Assembly (NCBI GenBank): GCA_002721755.1
Contig: PBLL01000036.1
Span: 1 to 40,742 of the forward strand
Direction of reading: 5' to 3'
Source of the DNA: Actinomycetota bacterium
Lineage (GTDB): Bacteria; Actinomycetota; Acidimicrobiia; Acidimicrobiales; MedAcidi-G1
DNA: 40,742 nucleotides
Notes under the pieces: generated by a model
What the model was told of the DNA's origin: nothing
What the model saw: only the letters and a program-made list of their open reading frames with translations
Database searches by the model: none
Part shown: piece by piece, positions 33,791 through 40,742 of the stretch
Layout: each line of letters begins with the position of its first letter
Position numbering within the stretch: the stretch's first letter is position 1
Position numbers and translations under genes: made by a program

Positions 33791-34660
33791 ATGCCAACAT
33801 GCGCCTTTATAGGTTTGGGAGTGATGGGTTACCCAATGGCAGGTCATCTTCAGAATGCTGGAAACCAAACCACGGTTTACAATCGCACTATCTCAAAGGC
33901 TGAAAAGTGGGTGGAAGAACACGGAGGTTCTTTAGCTGCGACACCGCGTGAAGCAGTTGAAGGTGCTGAAATAGTGATGCTTTGTGTCGGCAATGATGAT
34001 GATGTCCGATCAGTTGTCTATGGTGAATCTGGTGTTTTAGAAGGAATGTCACCTGGCTCAGTTTTGGTTGATCATACGACTGCTTCTGCATTTTTAGCTA
34101 AGGAGTTAGAAGAAGCTTGTGAATCCAAAGACATAGGCTTTATTGACGCTCCCATTTCGGGTGGACAGGCTGGAGCGGAGTCAGGTCAGCTCAGTGTCAT
34201 GTGTGGTGGTTCAGGGGAGGTCTTTTCTAAAATTCAAGCCACGATAGATGTTTACTCAAAAATCTCTATTCTTACCGGCCCTTCAGGTCACGGACAACTA
34301 ACAAAGATGGTTAATCAGATTTGCATTGGAGGTTTACTGCAAGGTTTATCGGAAGCTCTGGAATTCGCAAGGCGTTCAAATTTGGATACTGAAAAAGTTC
34401 TTCAAGCAATAAGTCAAGGAGCGTCCGCCTCTTGGTATTTAAGTAATCGTTCCGAAACTATGCTGGACAGACACTTTGATCATGGTTTCGCAGTTGATTG
34501 GATGCGTAAGGACTTCAGTATAGTTTTTGAAGAAGCTGAAAGGATTGGTTTTGAATTACCGGTAACTTCTCTAGTGGATGGGTTCTTCGCTGAATTACAA
34601 GAAAAAGGTCACAGTCGGTCAGATGTTTCATCTCTCATAGAGTTGTTAGTAGAGGAATAA
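33791..34660 (+). CDS. Beta-hydroxyacid dehydrogenase (3-hydroxyisobutyrate dehydrogenase family)
   Basis: 289-residue NAD(P)-dependent dehydrogenase. FIGLGVMGYPMAGHLQNAG (residues 6-24) is the cofactor site and NRT follows the second strand, favouring NADP. DAPISGGQAGAESGQLSVMCGG (119-140) is the substrate-binding signature. The catalytic lysine is K172 in GQLTKMVNQ. The family includes 3-hydroxyisobutyrate, tartronate semialdehyde, 3-hydroxypropionate-sulfonate and GHB dehydrogenases; the sequence does not distinguish them. GGAGAG precedes the ATG. The gene stands alone, ending 4 nt from the convergent TauD-like gene. Confidence 0.92.
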   Translation: MPTCAFIGLGVMGYPMAGHLQNAGNQTTVYNRTISKAEKWVEEHGGSLAATPREAVEGAEIVMLCVGNDDDVRSVVYGESGVLEGMSPGSVLVDHTTASAFLAKELEEACESKDIGFIDAPISGGQAGAESGQLSVMCGGSGEVFSKIQATIDVYSKISILTGPSGHGQLTKMVNQICIGGLLQGLSEALEFARRSNLDTEKVLQAISQGASASWYLSNRSETMLDRHFDHGFAVDWMRKDFSIVFEEAERIGFELPVTSLVDGFFAELQEKGHSRSDVSSLIELLVEE

Positions 34661-34664
34661 TTTT

Positions 34665-35540
34665 TCAAATCCTATATGGCGAAGGTGTGGTCAGATCGCT
34701 TGCGGTGGTTCGATTCAACTCTCTTCTAACCCCTTTGTAGTCGTTTAATGCTATGTGCTGAGTTGATCTGTTGTCCCAGATGACCAAGTCACCAGACGAC
34801 CATTTGTGTCGGAAAGTGAATTGGATTCCTGTAGTCCAGTTGTTCAACCATTTTAATAGAGCTTCTTCGTCGTCTTTACTTTCCAATTCAGGTCCTTTCA
34901 GACCACGAACGTAAGTAGGGTTAAAGAAAAGGGATGGCTTCCCGGTTTCTGGATGTTCGCACACCAGAGGATGTTCCTGTGTTTCGTTAGCTGTCTCAGA
35001 GGTTTCTATATTCATATTTGATAGTTGAGAATGAAGATCCTGTTGGGCGGGCGAGTAGGAAGCGCTTGCAGAGTGCACGGCGGTTATTTCTCCTAGCCGT
35101 TGTTGAGTTGGTTCATCAAGTTGTGAATAGGCAGTGGTTGTAGATGCCCAAACTGTGTCCCCTCCGACTGGAGGCACATCGATAGCATAAAGAATTGTGA
35201 ATGCAGGTGGGATAGGGAGAAAAGAGAAATCGCTGTGCCATACTCCTCCGAAATTGAAGGCATCGGGTTCGGTGCTTTCTTTCACTACTTTTATTACTTC
35301 AGAGTTATCTTGAAGTGGTTTAACAAAAGGAACAGGCGAATAAGGACCTAGAAGGTGGCTGAAGGCAACTTGGTCTTCAGGTGACAATTTTTGATTTGGG
35401 ATTACCGCAACTTCAAACTCGCAAATAGCGCTTCTGAGATCCTTTATGAGTTCATCATCAAGGTCAGAGTTTAGATCAAGTCCTTCAATTCGGACCCCAA
35501 GGACTCCAGTTAACGGTTTTATTTCTAACGAAGTTTTCAA
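34665..35540 (-). CDS. TauD/TfdA-family Fe(II)/2-oxoglutarate dioxygenase
   Basis: 291-residue dioxygenase related to taurine dioxygenase. The iron ligands are H102-x-D104 (GGVWHSDFSF) and H262 (NRSTQHIALNDY), with R273 as likely 2-oxoglutarate anchor. The segment PPAFTILYAIDVPPVGGDTVWAS (111-133) is strongly TauD-like. The start is TTG with AGGA 5 nt before it. It follows the amino-acid ABC ATPase gene by 6 nt, so the transporter probably brings in its substrate. Taurine or another aminosulfonate, or a carboxylated amino compound, would fit. Assignment of taurine is not secure because classical taurine uptake uses TauABC rather than an Aap-type system. Confidence 0.88.
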   Translation of the reverse strand: MKTSLEIKPLTGVLGVRIEGLDLNSDLDDELIKDLRSAICEFEVAVIPNQKLSPEDQVAFSHLLGPYSPVPFVKPLQDNSEVIKVVKESTEPDAFNFGGVWHSDFSFLPIPPAFTILYAIDVPPVGGDTVWASTTTAYSQLDEPTQQRLGEITAVHSASASYSPAQQDLHSQLSNMNIETSETANETQEHPLVCEHPETGKPSLFFNPTYVRGLKGPELESKDDEEALLKWLNNWTTGIQFTFRHKWSSGDLVIWDNRSTQHIALNDYKGVRRELNRTTASDLTTPSPYRI

Positions 35541-35546
35541 AATTTC

Positions 35547-36332
35547 CTAGAGGATTTGTGAAAGGAAAAGTTTGGTTCTTTCTTCGGTTGGGTTGGTGAA
35601 GAAATGTTCAGGAGTTCCCATTTCCACTATCTGTCCACCCTCCATAAACATGATCTTGTCTGCAACTTCTTTAGCGAAACCCATCTCGTGTGTAACGACC
35701 ATCATCGTCATACCCGACAGCGCTAATTCTTTCATCACATCTAGAACTTCTTTGATCATTTCTGGATCCAGTGCAGAGGTAGGTTCATCAAAAAGCATCA
35801 CTTTTGGTTCCATTGCAAGGGCACGTGCAATAGCTACGCGCTGCTGTTGTCCACCCGATAGCTGACCAGGAAACTTGTCAGCCTGTTCAGGGATTCCCAC
35901 TCTTTCTAATAACGCCGTGGCTTGTTCTTCAGCTTCAGTGCGAGGTTTTTTTCTGACCCAAATCGGAGCAAGACTTATGTTGTCTCGTACGGTCAGATGA
36001 GGGAAAAGGTTGAACATTTGGAAAACCATTCCAACTTCCGATCTCACCTTTTCAATGTTTCTCAGATCGTTAGAAAGTTCGACCCCGTCTACGACTATTC
36101 GACCCTCTTGATGTTGTTCCAGTCTGTTAATGCATCTGATCCAAGTGGATTTTCCTGATCCAGAAGGACCTAGTACAACCACAACTTCTTGTTCTTTTAT
36201 TGTAGCTGAGACACCGTTTAGAGCTTGAAAGTCGCCGAACCATTTCGAAACACCTTCACAAACAATCATGTCCTGAGCATTTGTTAAGTCACGGTCTCTT
36301 CTGGTTGAAGAGGCAGTTTCGTTATCACTCAT
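35547..36332 (-). CDS. aapP: Polar/general amino-acid ABC transporter ATP-binding protein (AapP/GlnQ-like)
   Basis: 261-residue ATPase of the PAAT family. Motifs: Walker [19 protein letters not shown] (with the family-typical RCIN) near residue 55, Q-loop [15 protein letters not shown], signature [16 protein letters not shown] near 158, Walker [14 protein letters not shown] near 178, and the switch histidine in [10 protein letters not shown] hydrophilic N-terminus of about 20 residues precedes the domain. It lies 9 nt after the second permease gene in the transporter operon and energises uptake through the two permeases. Confidence 0.95.
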   Translation of the reverse strand: MSDNETASSTRRDRDLTNAQDMIVCEGVSKWFGDFQALNGVSATIKEQEVVVVLGPSGSGKSTWIRCINRLEQHQEGRIVVDGVELSNDLRNIEKVRSEVGMVFQMFNLFPHLTVRDNISLAPIWVRKKPRTEAEEQATALLERVGIPEQADKFPGQLSGGQQQRVAIARALAMEPKVMLFDEPTSALDPEMIKEVLDVMKELALSGMTMMVVTHEMGFAKEVADKIMFMEGGQIVEMGTPEHFFTNPTEERTKLFLSQIL

Positions 36333-36341
36333 TTTTTTACC

Positions 36342-38177
36342 TTACCTTTCACCAAGCCCAACGCGTTTTTCTACTCGTTGACTAGCTTTCGACATGGAAA
36401 AACAAATCACAAGATACACCAGAGAAACAAAAAGTAGATTTTCTCTTGTGCTGCCCATGTATTCGGTTTGTCCCGGAATTACAGATCTGGCTATATACAA
36501 GAAATCAAAGATGCCAATTATCGCTAACAAACCGGTTTCTTTGAAGGTAGCGATAATTTGTCCGACCATTGGAGGTATAGCAACTCGTAAAGCTTGTGGG
36601 AGGACGATAAAAAATGTTTTTTGAGCGTTGGTCATACCCACAGCCTCAGCTGCTTCATGTTGCCCGCGTGTAACTGATTGGAGTCCACCGCGTACATTTT
36701 CAGCTAGGTAAGCAGCCTCGAAAATAATAAAAGCGATTGTTACGGCAGCTATTTCAGTTAGGTCCATGCCCTCAGGTAAAAATAGAGGCACCATAACGCT
36801 AAAGAAAATCAAAATAGTTATTAGAGGAACGCCTCTTATGAACTCAATAAAGGTTGTCGAAATAATTCGGAATATTGGAAATTTCGATGTTCGTGCAAGG
36901 GCTAAAAGAACACCTAATGGAAACGCTAGAACCATCGTAAAGAAAAATATCATCAAAGTAATGGCGAAACCTCCGATGAAAAAATCACCAGGAACCTTTG
37001 CTGTGGAAGGAGTGTTTATTGCGGTGATAAGCCAGCAAAGAATTACCATCGTGGCAATCCACACTTTGGCATATCTAATTCGCGCTGGTTTCTGACCGCT
37101 GAAAGTTGGTGCAGCTAAAGCGAAAAAAGCTAAACAAAGAGTCAAAATTCTTACAATCATCAGCATGGAGATTGCAAATGTCCCAAATCCGATGAAAAGA
37201 ATTGCGGTTGAAATTATGCGTCCTTTTTCTCCAATTTCTGGTTTCGTCAGCCAAAGTAAAAGAACTGATCCTACGACTGAGAAGAAAACAAATATTGGTA
37301 TGTCTGTCGAAAAAAGGTGACCGGTGTCAAAATCAGGATCCCTGAGAACTAAAAAGAGAAGGAAAAGTGGGGAAATTAACCAAGCAGCGGATAAAACAGC
37401 TTTGCTTTTTGCCTCGTCGATTTTATCCCTGAAAATACAAGCAAGAAAATAAGAAGATATGGCGACACCCAGCATTATCGTCCACGGCAGCTTGGTTGTC
37501 ATTGCTACAGTGCCAGGTTCTGCAAGTATTTTTGGTGTTCGAGTAGAGATATAGCTGTGATGACCGTAAGGGATTACCCATAGGGAGAGAATCGCTAAAA
37601 GAAAAGCTCCTGACAAGAGAGTTAAGGAGCTGACAGTTTTCTGTTCATCAGCTGGTTTTAGGAACATTCCTACTCCGATAATGAAAACACCTATAAGTAG
37701 CCAAATTATTGTTGCTTTGTTACTGAATGGAGCCAAAAGAGTGGTAAGTAAAATGAACGCACCAATTGCTAATAGCTGTTTTCCGACTTGAGCGATTTGC
37801 ACTCTTCGACCAGCACGCCAGAAAGCTAGAGAGACTCCTGCAAGGAAGAGTAAGAATCCGAGACTTACCCAAATCCTAACGTACTGGTTTTCGGGGTAAG
37901 CCTGTGTCATAAGTAGGCGCATGTTTGTCGCAGTAGCCGACCATTGCCTGAGGGGGTTAAAAATAAAGCTAAGTAGCCCTCTTAAAATCAGCAGAATGGC
38001 TGCGACAGAAATAACTGTAAGAATTGAGTTGAAGGTGCTAGAGAAAAGGTTTGCTTTAAGCCATTCACTCGGAGAAAGCGCAGCTATCTTCGGAGGCAGT
38101 TCTCTGCTTGATGATTCTGCTTCTGCGGGGTCAGAATTCAGTTGATCCGTCGAAGTTGAGTCTTTAAAATTCGTCAT
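36342..38177 (-). CDS. aapM: Amino-acid ABC transporter permease (AapM-like) with a large inserted membrane region
   Basis: 611 residues; AapM-type permeases are usually about 380-400. The start resembles AapM (hydrophilic tail, then SEWLKANLFSSTFNSILTV). The C-terminal 220 residues are the core permease, with the AapM-like GLQSVTRGQHEAAEAVGMTNAQ coupling loop near residue 510 and FIRGVPLITILIFF near 449. Between them lie roughly 250 extra residues with about eight predicted membrane helices. The ATG overlaps the AapQ-like stop by 4 nt. Function of the insertion is unknown; similar enlargement is seen in the ProW- and LivM-like proteins of this window. Confidence 0.9.
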   Translation of the reverse strand: MTNFKDSTSTDQLNSDPAEAESSSRELPPKIAALSPSEWLKANLFSSTFNSILTVISVAAILLILRGLLSFIFNPLRQWSATATNMRLLMTQAYPENQYVRIWVSLGFLLFLAGVSLAFWRAGRRVQIAQVGKQLLAIGAFILLTTLLAPFSNKATIIWLLIGVFIIGVGMFLKPADEQKTVSSLTLLSGAFLLAILSLWVIPYGHHSYISTRTPKILAEPGTVAMTTKLPWTIMLGVAISSYFLACIFRDKIDEAKSKAVLSAAWLISPLFLLFLVLRDPDFDTGHLFSTDIPIFVFFSVVGSVLLLWLTKPEIGEKGRIISTAILFIGFGTFAISMLMIVRILTLCLAFFALAAPTFSGQKPARIRYAKVWIATMVILCWLITAINTPSTAKVPGDFFIGGFAITLMIFFFTMVLAFPLGVLLALARTSKFPIFRIISTTFIEFIRGVPLITILIFFSVMVPLFLPEGMDLTEIAAVTIAFIIFEAAYLAENVRGGLQSVTRGQHEAAEAVGMTNAQKTFFIVLPQALRVAIPPMVGQIIATFKETGLLAIIGIFDFLYIARSVIPGQTEYMGSTRENLLFVSLVYLVICFSMSKASQRVEKRVGLGER

Positions 38178-39712
38178 CGTTCTACAATCTTCATTCGGAC
38201 GTTGTAAAAGTTAACTATGACTGAAATTGTCAAAGAACAGGTGAGATAGAAAAGCATCCAAATTGCCATCACAGGAAGAGATTTTCCTGTTTGGTTATAT
38301 ACAGTCTGTCCTACTTGAACAATGTCGCTGTAGCCAACTGCTATTGCAAGTGAAGTATTTTTTGTAAGGTTCAAATATTGGTTACCCATAGGTGGCAGGA
38401 TGATCCTTATAGCCTGAGGTAGGACTATGTGACGAAGAGATTGACCTCTGCTTAAACCGACGGCGTTCGCTGCTTCGATTTGACCTTTAGGAACTGCGAG
38501 AATTCCGCCTCTAATTATTTCTGCTACAAATGCTGAAGTGTAAAAAACCACCCCGAAAAAAACAGCGGCAAAACCCGGACCCATGGTTAACCCGTTTGTG
38601 CCGTAGTTTGCAAATTTCCCTGGTTTAACTATGTCAGGTTTCATAGCGTCAAAAGGTCGAGCAGCGCCATCCACTTCGAATTTGGCTTCAAGCATGTGGA
38701 ACAGGTCTCGACCGCTATTCAGTATCCAAGAAGATATTCCGGTCCAAGCAACAACAACGATTATCGCTATCAAAGCACCAGCACCAACAAAAATCATCCT
38801 GAAAATGTCATCATCAATTAAGGAAAGATGACCTGTAGCACTTCTGCGACTTGCAAAGAAATTACGGATCCAGCGAGCAGCAAAAAAGATAAGAATGGAG
38901 GATAGAAGGACTTTTATGAGAGTTGTTGGTATGTTCTCGAAAAGAGTAGCTAAGGCGGAAAATATTCCACCTACAAAACCAAATACTGGGTGAATAAAAA
39001 GACCTATTAGAGCGAAGGTGCAAACCGTGAAAAAAGCCCAATAAACGGCATGAGTATTTTCACCGGTTAGATCGTGTTTCTTTATACGTTGTTTTCTTAT
39101 AAAAAAAGCTGCAAGGCATCCCACCGCAACGACGGTTATCCATTGATAGAAACCGTCAGAGATAAAAATTCTAGGCATAGATATGCCCTTATTTGATACA
39201 TGCAGCCATCCATTGATTGGTCCTGACTCTAAGCTCACTCTGGGTAGGGCAGTTAAAACTGCGAAGTAGAAGATCATCTGCACTAGAAGAGGAACGTTTC
39301 TCAGGGTCTCTATCCATAAACCAGCAAGACGCTTAATAAGCCAGTTGTTTGAGAGTCGCGCTAAGCCGACCACCACTCCCAGAACAGTTGCGAAAATTAT
39401 GCCTACTACGGCCATTCGCAGCGTGTTGACCATTCCCACCCAAAGTGCTCTTCCACCTGTTGCAGGTGAAGTGTCTATGCCTTCACTCAGTTGGATGTCA
39501 GGAGGTCTTTCAAGAAAATCAAAACCAGTATTGATGTTTCTGGCTCGAAGGTTGTCACCAGCTTGCCCCGCAAGAAACCACAGGGAGGCTACTACTACTG
39601 CCAAAAGTCCTATTTGAGTAACCCATTTGATTACGACTACGTCACGCCATAAAGGAACCCGTTGTGATACTGCCTTTAAGGTGCTTGATTTTTCTTCTGC
39701 ATGTGATTGCAT
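38174..39712 (-). CDS. aapQ: Amino-acid ABC transporter permease (AapQ-like)
   Basis: About 512-residue permease, longer than the usual 390-400 of AapQ. It has the conserved NTGFDFLERPPDI segment near residue 47 typical of AapQ/general amino-acid permeases, a NTLRMAVVGIIFATVLGVVVGLARLSNN region near 93, and the coupling loop KGQIEAANAVGLSRGQSLRHIVLPQA near 421, followed by the MGNQYLNLTKNTSLAIAVGY signature. Extra helices lie between about 190 and 310. An in-frame TTG at 39730 would add six residues; the ATG at 39712 is preferred. The stop overlaps aapM. It is separated from the binding-protein gene by a strong terminator that must be read through. Confidence 0.92.
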   Translation of the reverse strand: MQSHAEEKSSTLKAVSQRVPLWRDVVVIKWVTQIGLLAVVVASLWFLAGQAGDNLRARNINTGFDFLERPPDIQLSEGIDTSPATGGRALWVGMVNTLRMAVVGIIFATVLGVVVGLARLSNNWLIKRLAGLWIETLRNVPLLVQMIFYFAVLTALPRVSLESGPINGWLHVSNKGISMPRIFISDGFYQWITVVAVGCLAAFFIRKQRIKKHDLTGENTHAVYWAFFTVCTFALIGLFIHPVFGFVGGIFSALATLFENIPTTLIKVLLSSILIFFAARWIRNFFASRRSATGHLSLIDDDIFRMIFVGAGALIAIIVVVAWTGISSWILNSGRDLFHMLEAKFEVDGAARPFDAMKPDIVKPGKFANYGTNGLTMGPGFAAVFFGVVFYTSAFVAEIIRGGILAVPKGQIEAANAVGLSRGQSLRHIVLPQAIRIILPPMGNQYLNLTKNTSLAIAVGYSDIVQVGQTVYNQTGKSLPVMAIWMLFYLTCSLTISVIVNFYNVRMKIVER

Positions 39713-39785
39713 AGGTTTCTTTTCAATCAAATATGAGACTGGGTTATGGAAAGCATAGCAAATGCTGGTCTGTCTGTAATAGGTG

Positions 39786-39831
39786 AAAAAGTCCTAGGCC
39801 CAAGGTGAGTTTCACCTTGGGCCATTAGGAC
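39786..39831 (-). terminator. Intrinsic terminator between binding protein and permease genes
   Basis: On the minus strand a long hairpin forms: GGCCCAAGGTGA pairs perfectly with TCACCTTGGGCC over a 3-nt loop, and the flanking GTCCTA/TAGGAC extends the stem across a 2-nt bulge. It is followed by TTTTT. Its place directly after the binding-protein gene and before the permease genes suggests partial termination, the common way to make far more binding protein than membrane subunits. Confidence 0.85.
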
Positions 39832-39857
39832 TTAATTTAAAAAGATAAGAGTTTTAC

Positions 39858-40742
39858 TTATCGTGCTGGTGGAGCATAAATCAATCCACCATCTTTCCAG
39901 CCGGCATTAGCTGAACCTTCACGATAGAGACCTACTGGATTGAGGTTTCTATTGTAAATGTCGCTGTAGTTACCGACTTGTTTGATTACTTGATGGAAAG
40001 CGTCTGCGCTTAATCCCATTGTGGTTTGAAGTTCTCCATCACCACCGAGAAGACGTCCTAGCTCTCCTTCTTTAACAGCTGAATCAACGTTGCTCTGATT
40101 TACTCCGTATTCATCAGCAATAATTGTTGCATAAACAGTCCAGTTAATTGCGTCTGCCCACTTTGAGTCGTTCTGACCGTATGTAGGTCCAAGAGGCTCC
40201 TTGGATATAGGAGTAGCTGGGAAAATTACCCATTCCTCATCAGCTGGTTGCTGTTTCACTTTACGTCCGACAAGGGCCGATCCGTCTGTGGTTGAAATAT
40301 CACAAGCTCCATCGATGAAACCTTGCCAGTACTCATCGCTTGTTTCGAATGTTTTAAGTGTGATATTTACACCTGCGAGTTTTGCATATTCAGAAACATT
40401 CTTTTCAGTGGTTGTTCCTGCATTTGTGCATACAACTGCGCCTTCAAGGTCAGCGGCTCCTGAGTTTGCGTTAAACCCATCGGAAGCACGTCCCATAAGC
40501 TGCTGTCCGTCATAATAAGTTGTTGGTCCAAAGTCCATACCGACATCGGTATCACGGCTCTGGGTCCAGGTTGTGTTACGCATTAGTACGTCAACGTCGC
40601 CACTTTGTACGGCGGTAAAACGCTCTGATGCTGTAAGAGAAGTGAATTTAACTGCGTTTGCATCTCCAAGAACTGCAGCTGCTACGGCACGACAGTAGTC
40701 GGCATCGAAGCCTGTTACCGAGCCATCAGCTTGGGTTTCTGA
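39858..40742 (-). CDS. aapJ: Amino-acid ABC transporter substrate-binding protein (AapJ-like), 5' end outside window
   Basis: Incomplete at its N-terminus: the frame is open from the window edge (40742), so 294 C-terminal residues are visible and the signal peptide is missing. The methionine at 40583 is internal. The sequence is a family 3 extracellular solute-binding protein of the general L-amino-acid type: GSVTGFDADYCRAVAAAVLGD near the edge, RFTAVQSGDVDVLMRNTTWT, then GMDFGPTTYYDGQQLM and PLGPTYGQNDSKWADAINW. It would be periplasmic or lipid-anchored and deliver amino acids to AapQM. The TauD-like enzyme at the far end of the operon hints at an unusual amino-acid-like ligand. Confidence 0.94.
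   Translation of the reverse strand, partial: SETQADGSVTGFDADYCRAVAAAVLGDANAVKFTSLTASERFTAVQSGDVDVLMRNTTWTQSRDTDVGMDFGPTTYYDGQQLMGRASDGFNANSGAADLEGAVVCTNAGTTTEKNVSEYAKLAGVNITLKTFETSDEYWQGFIDGACDISTTDGSALVGRKVKQQPADEEWVIFPATPISKEPLGPTYGQNDSKWADAINWTVYATIIADEYGVNQSNVDSAVKEGELGRLLGGDGELQTTMGLSADAFHQVIKQVGNYSDIYNRNLNPVGLYREGSANAGWKDGGLIYAPPAR

Noticed and set aside
39858-40583. Start of the binding protein at the internal ATG 40583
   Set aside because: The reading frame continues to the window edge with typical binding-protein sequence and no signal peptide, so the true start is outside.
1-40742. Alternative genetic code with TGA as tryptophan
   Set aside because: TGA ends many intact genes here (for example 3141, 5534, 12316, 14103, 38174) and tryptophan is encoded by TGG throughout.

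Overview
This window looks like part of a chromosome from a moderately AT-rich, probably marine heterotrophic bacterium. A marine actinobacterium of the Acidimicrobiia type is my best guess. The pointers are a Thr-rich linker in a LysM lipoprotein, many SDR, acyl-CoA and thiolase genes, a DmdA-like protein, and ABC permeases enlarged with extra membrane segments. This placement is an inference; there is no rRNA or marker gene to settle it. I see no tRNA, rRNA, CRISPR array, insertion sequence or phage gene.

Layout. (1) 82-3822, plus: mtnA, a class II aldolase/SDR fusion that may form a methylthioadenosine-salvage shunt with it, and a LysM lipoprotein. (2) 3867-5534, plus: a two-subunit aconitase X. 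(3) 7740-5520, minus: a coupled operon of class IV aminotransferase, small sulfotransferase-like protein and an AhpD-like SELENOPROTEIN, which a standard gene caller splits at an in-frame UGA. (4) 7860-15604, plus: proVW-like and livHMGF-like ABC transporter genes in one run, with no substrate-binding protein. (5) 22624-15601, minus: P450, SDR, HyuA, HyuB and a DAO-family FAD oxidoreductase. (6) 22725-28847, plus: GMC oxidoreductase, DmdA/GcvT-like protein, a conserved protein of unknown function, a second SELENOPROTEIN of the UGSC family (also split at UGA), SDR and a PhyH-like dioxygenase. (7) 33352-28870, minus: a beta-oxidation-like set (SDR, acyl-CoA dehydrogenase, thiolase, zinc alcohol dehydrogenase). 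(8) 33353-33790: a 438-bp gap with hairpins and dyads. (9) 33791-34660, plus: a beta-hydroxyacid dehydrogenase. (10) 40742-34665, minus: a polar/general amino-acid ABC transporter (binding protein, two permeases, ATPase) followed by a TauD-like dioxygenase.

The main result is the pair of selenoproteins. In both, the reading frame continues without a break across a single TGA. The residue at the TGA falls on a family-conserved redox position (CxxU in the AhpD-like protein, UGSC in the other). In both, a hairpin follows whose apical loop starts exactly 18 nt after the UGA and carries a G in its first two positions. That is the bacterial SECIS geometry as I recall it from E. coli fdhF, whose GGUCU loop is also present in the AhpD-like gene. 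The selA, selB, selC and selD genes must lie elsewhere.

Taken together, the genes suggest growth on small methylated, sulfur-containing or N-containing organic compounds: betaine-type and amino-acid uptake, THF-dependent demethylation, hydantoin opening, MTA salvage, and several oxidases and dioxygenases. Selenium-based redox proteins sit inside two of these operons.
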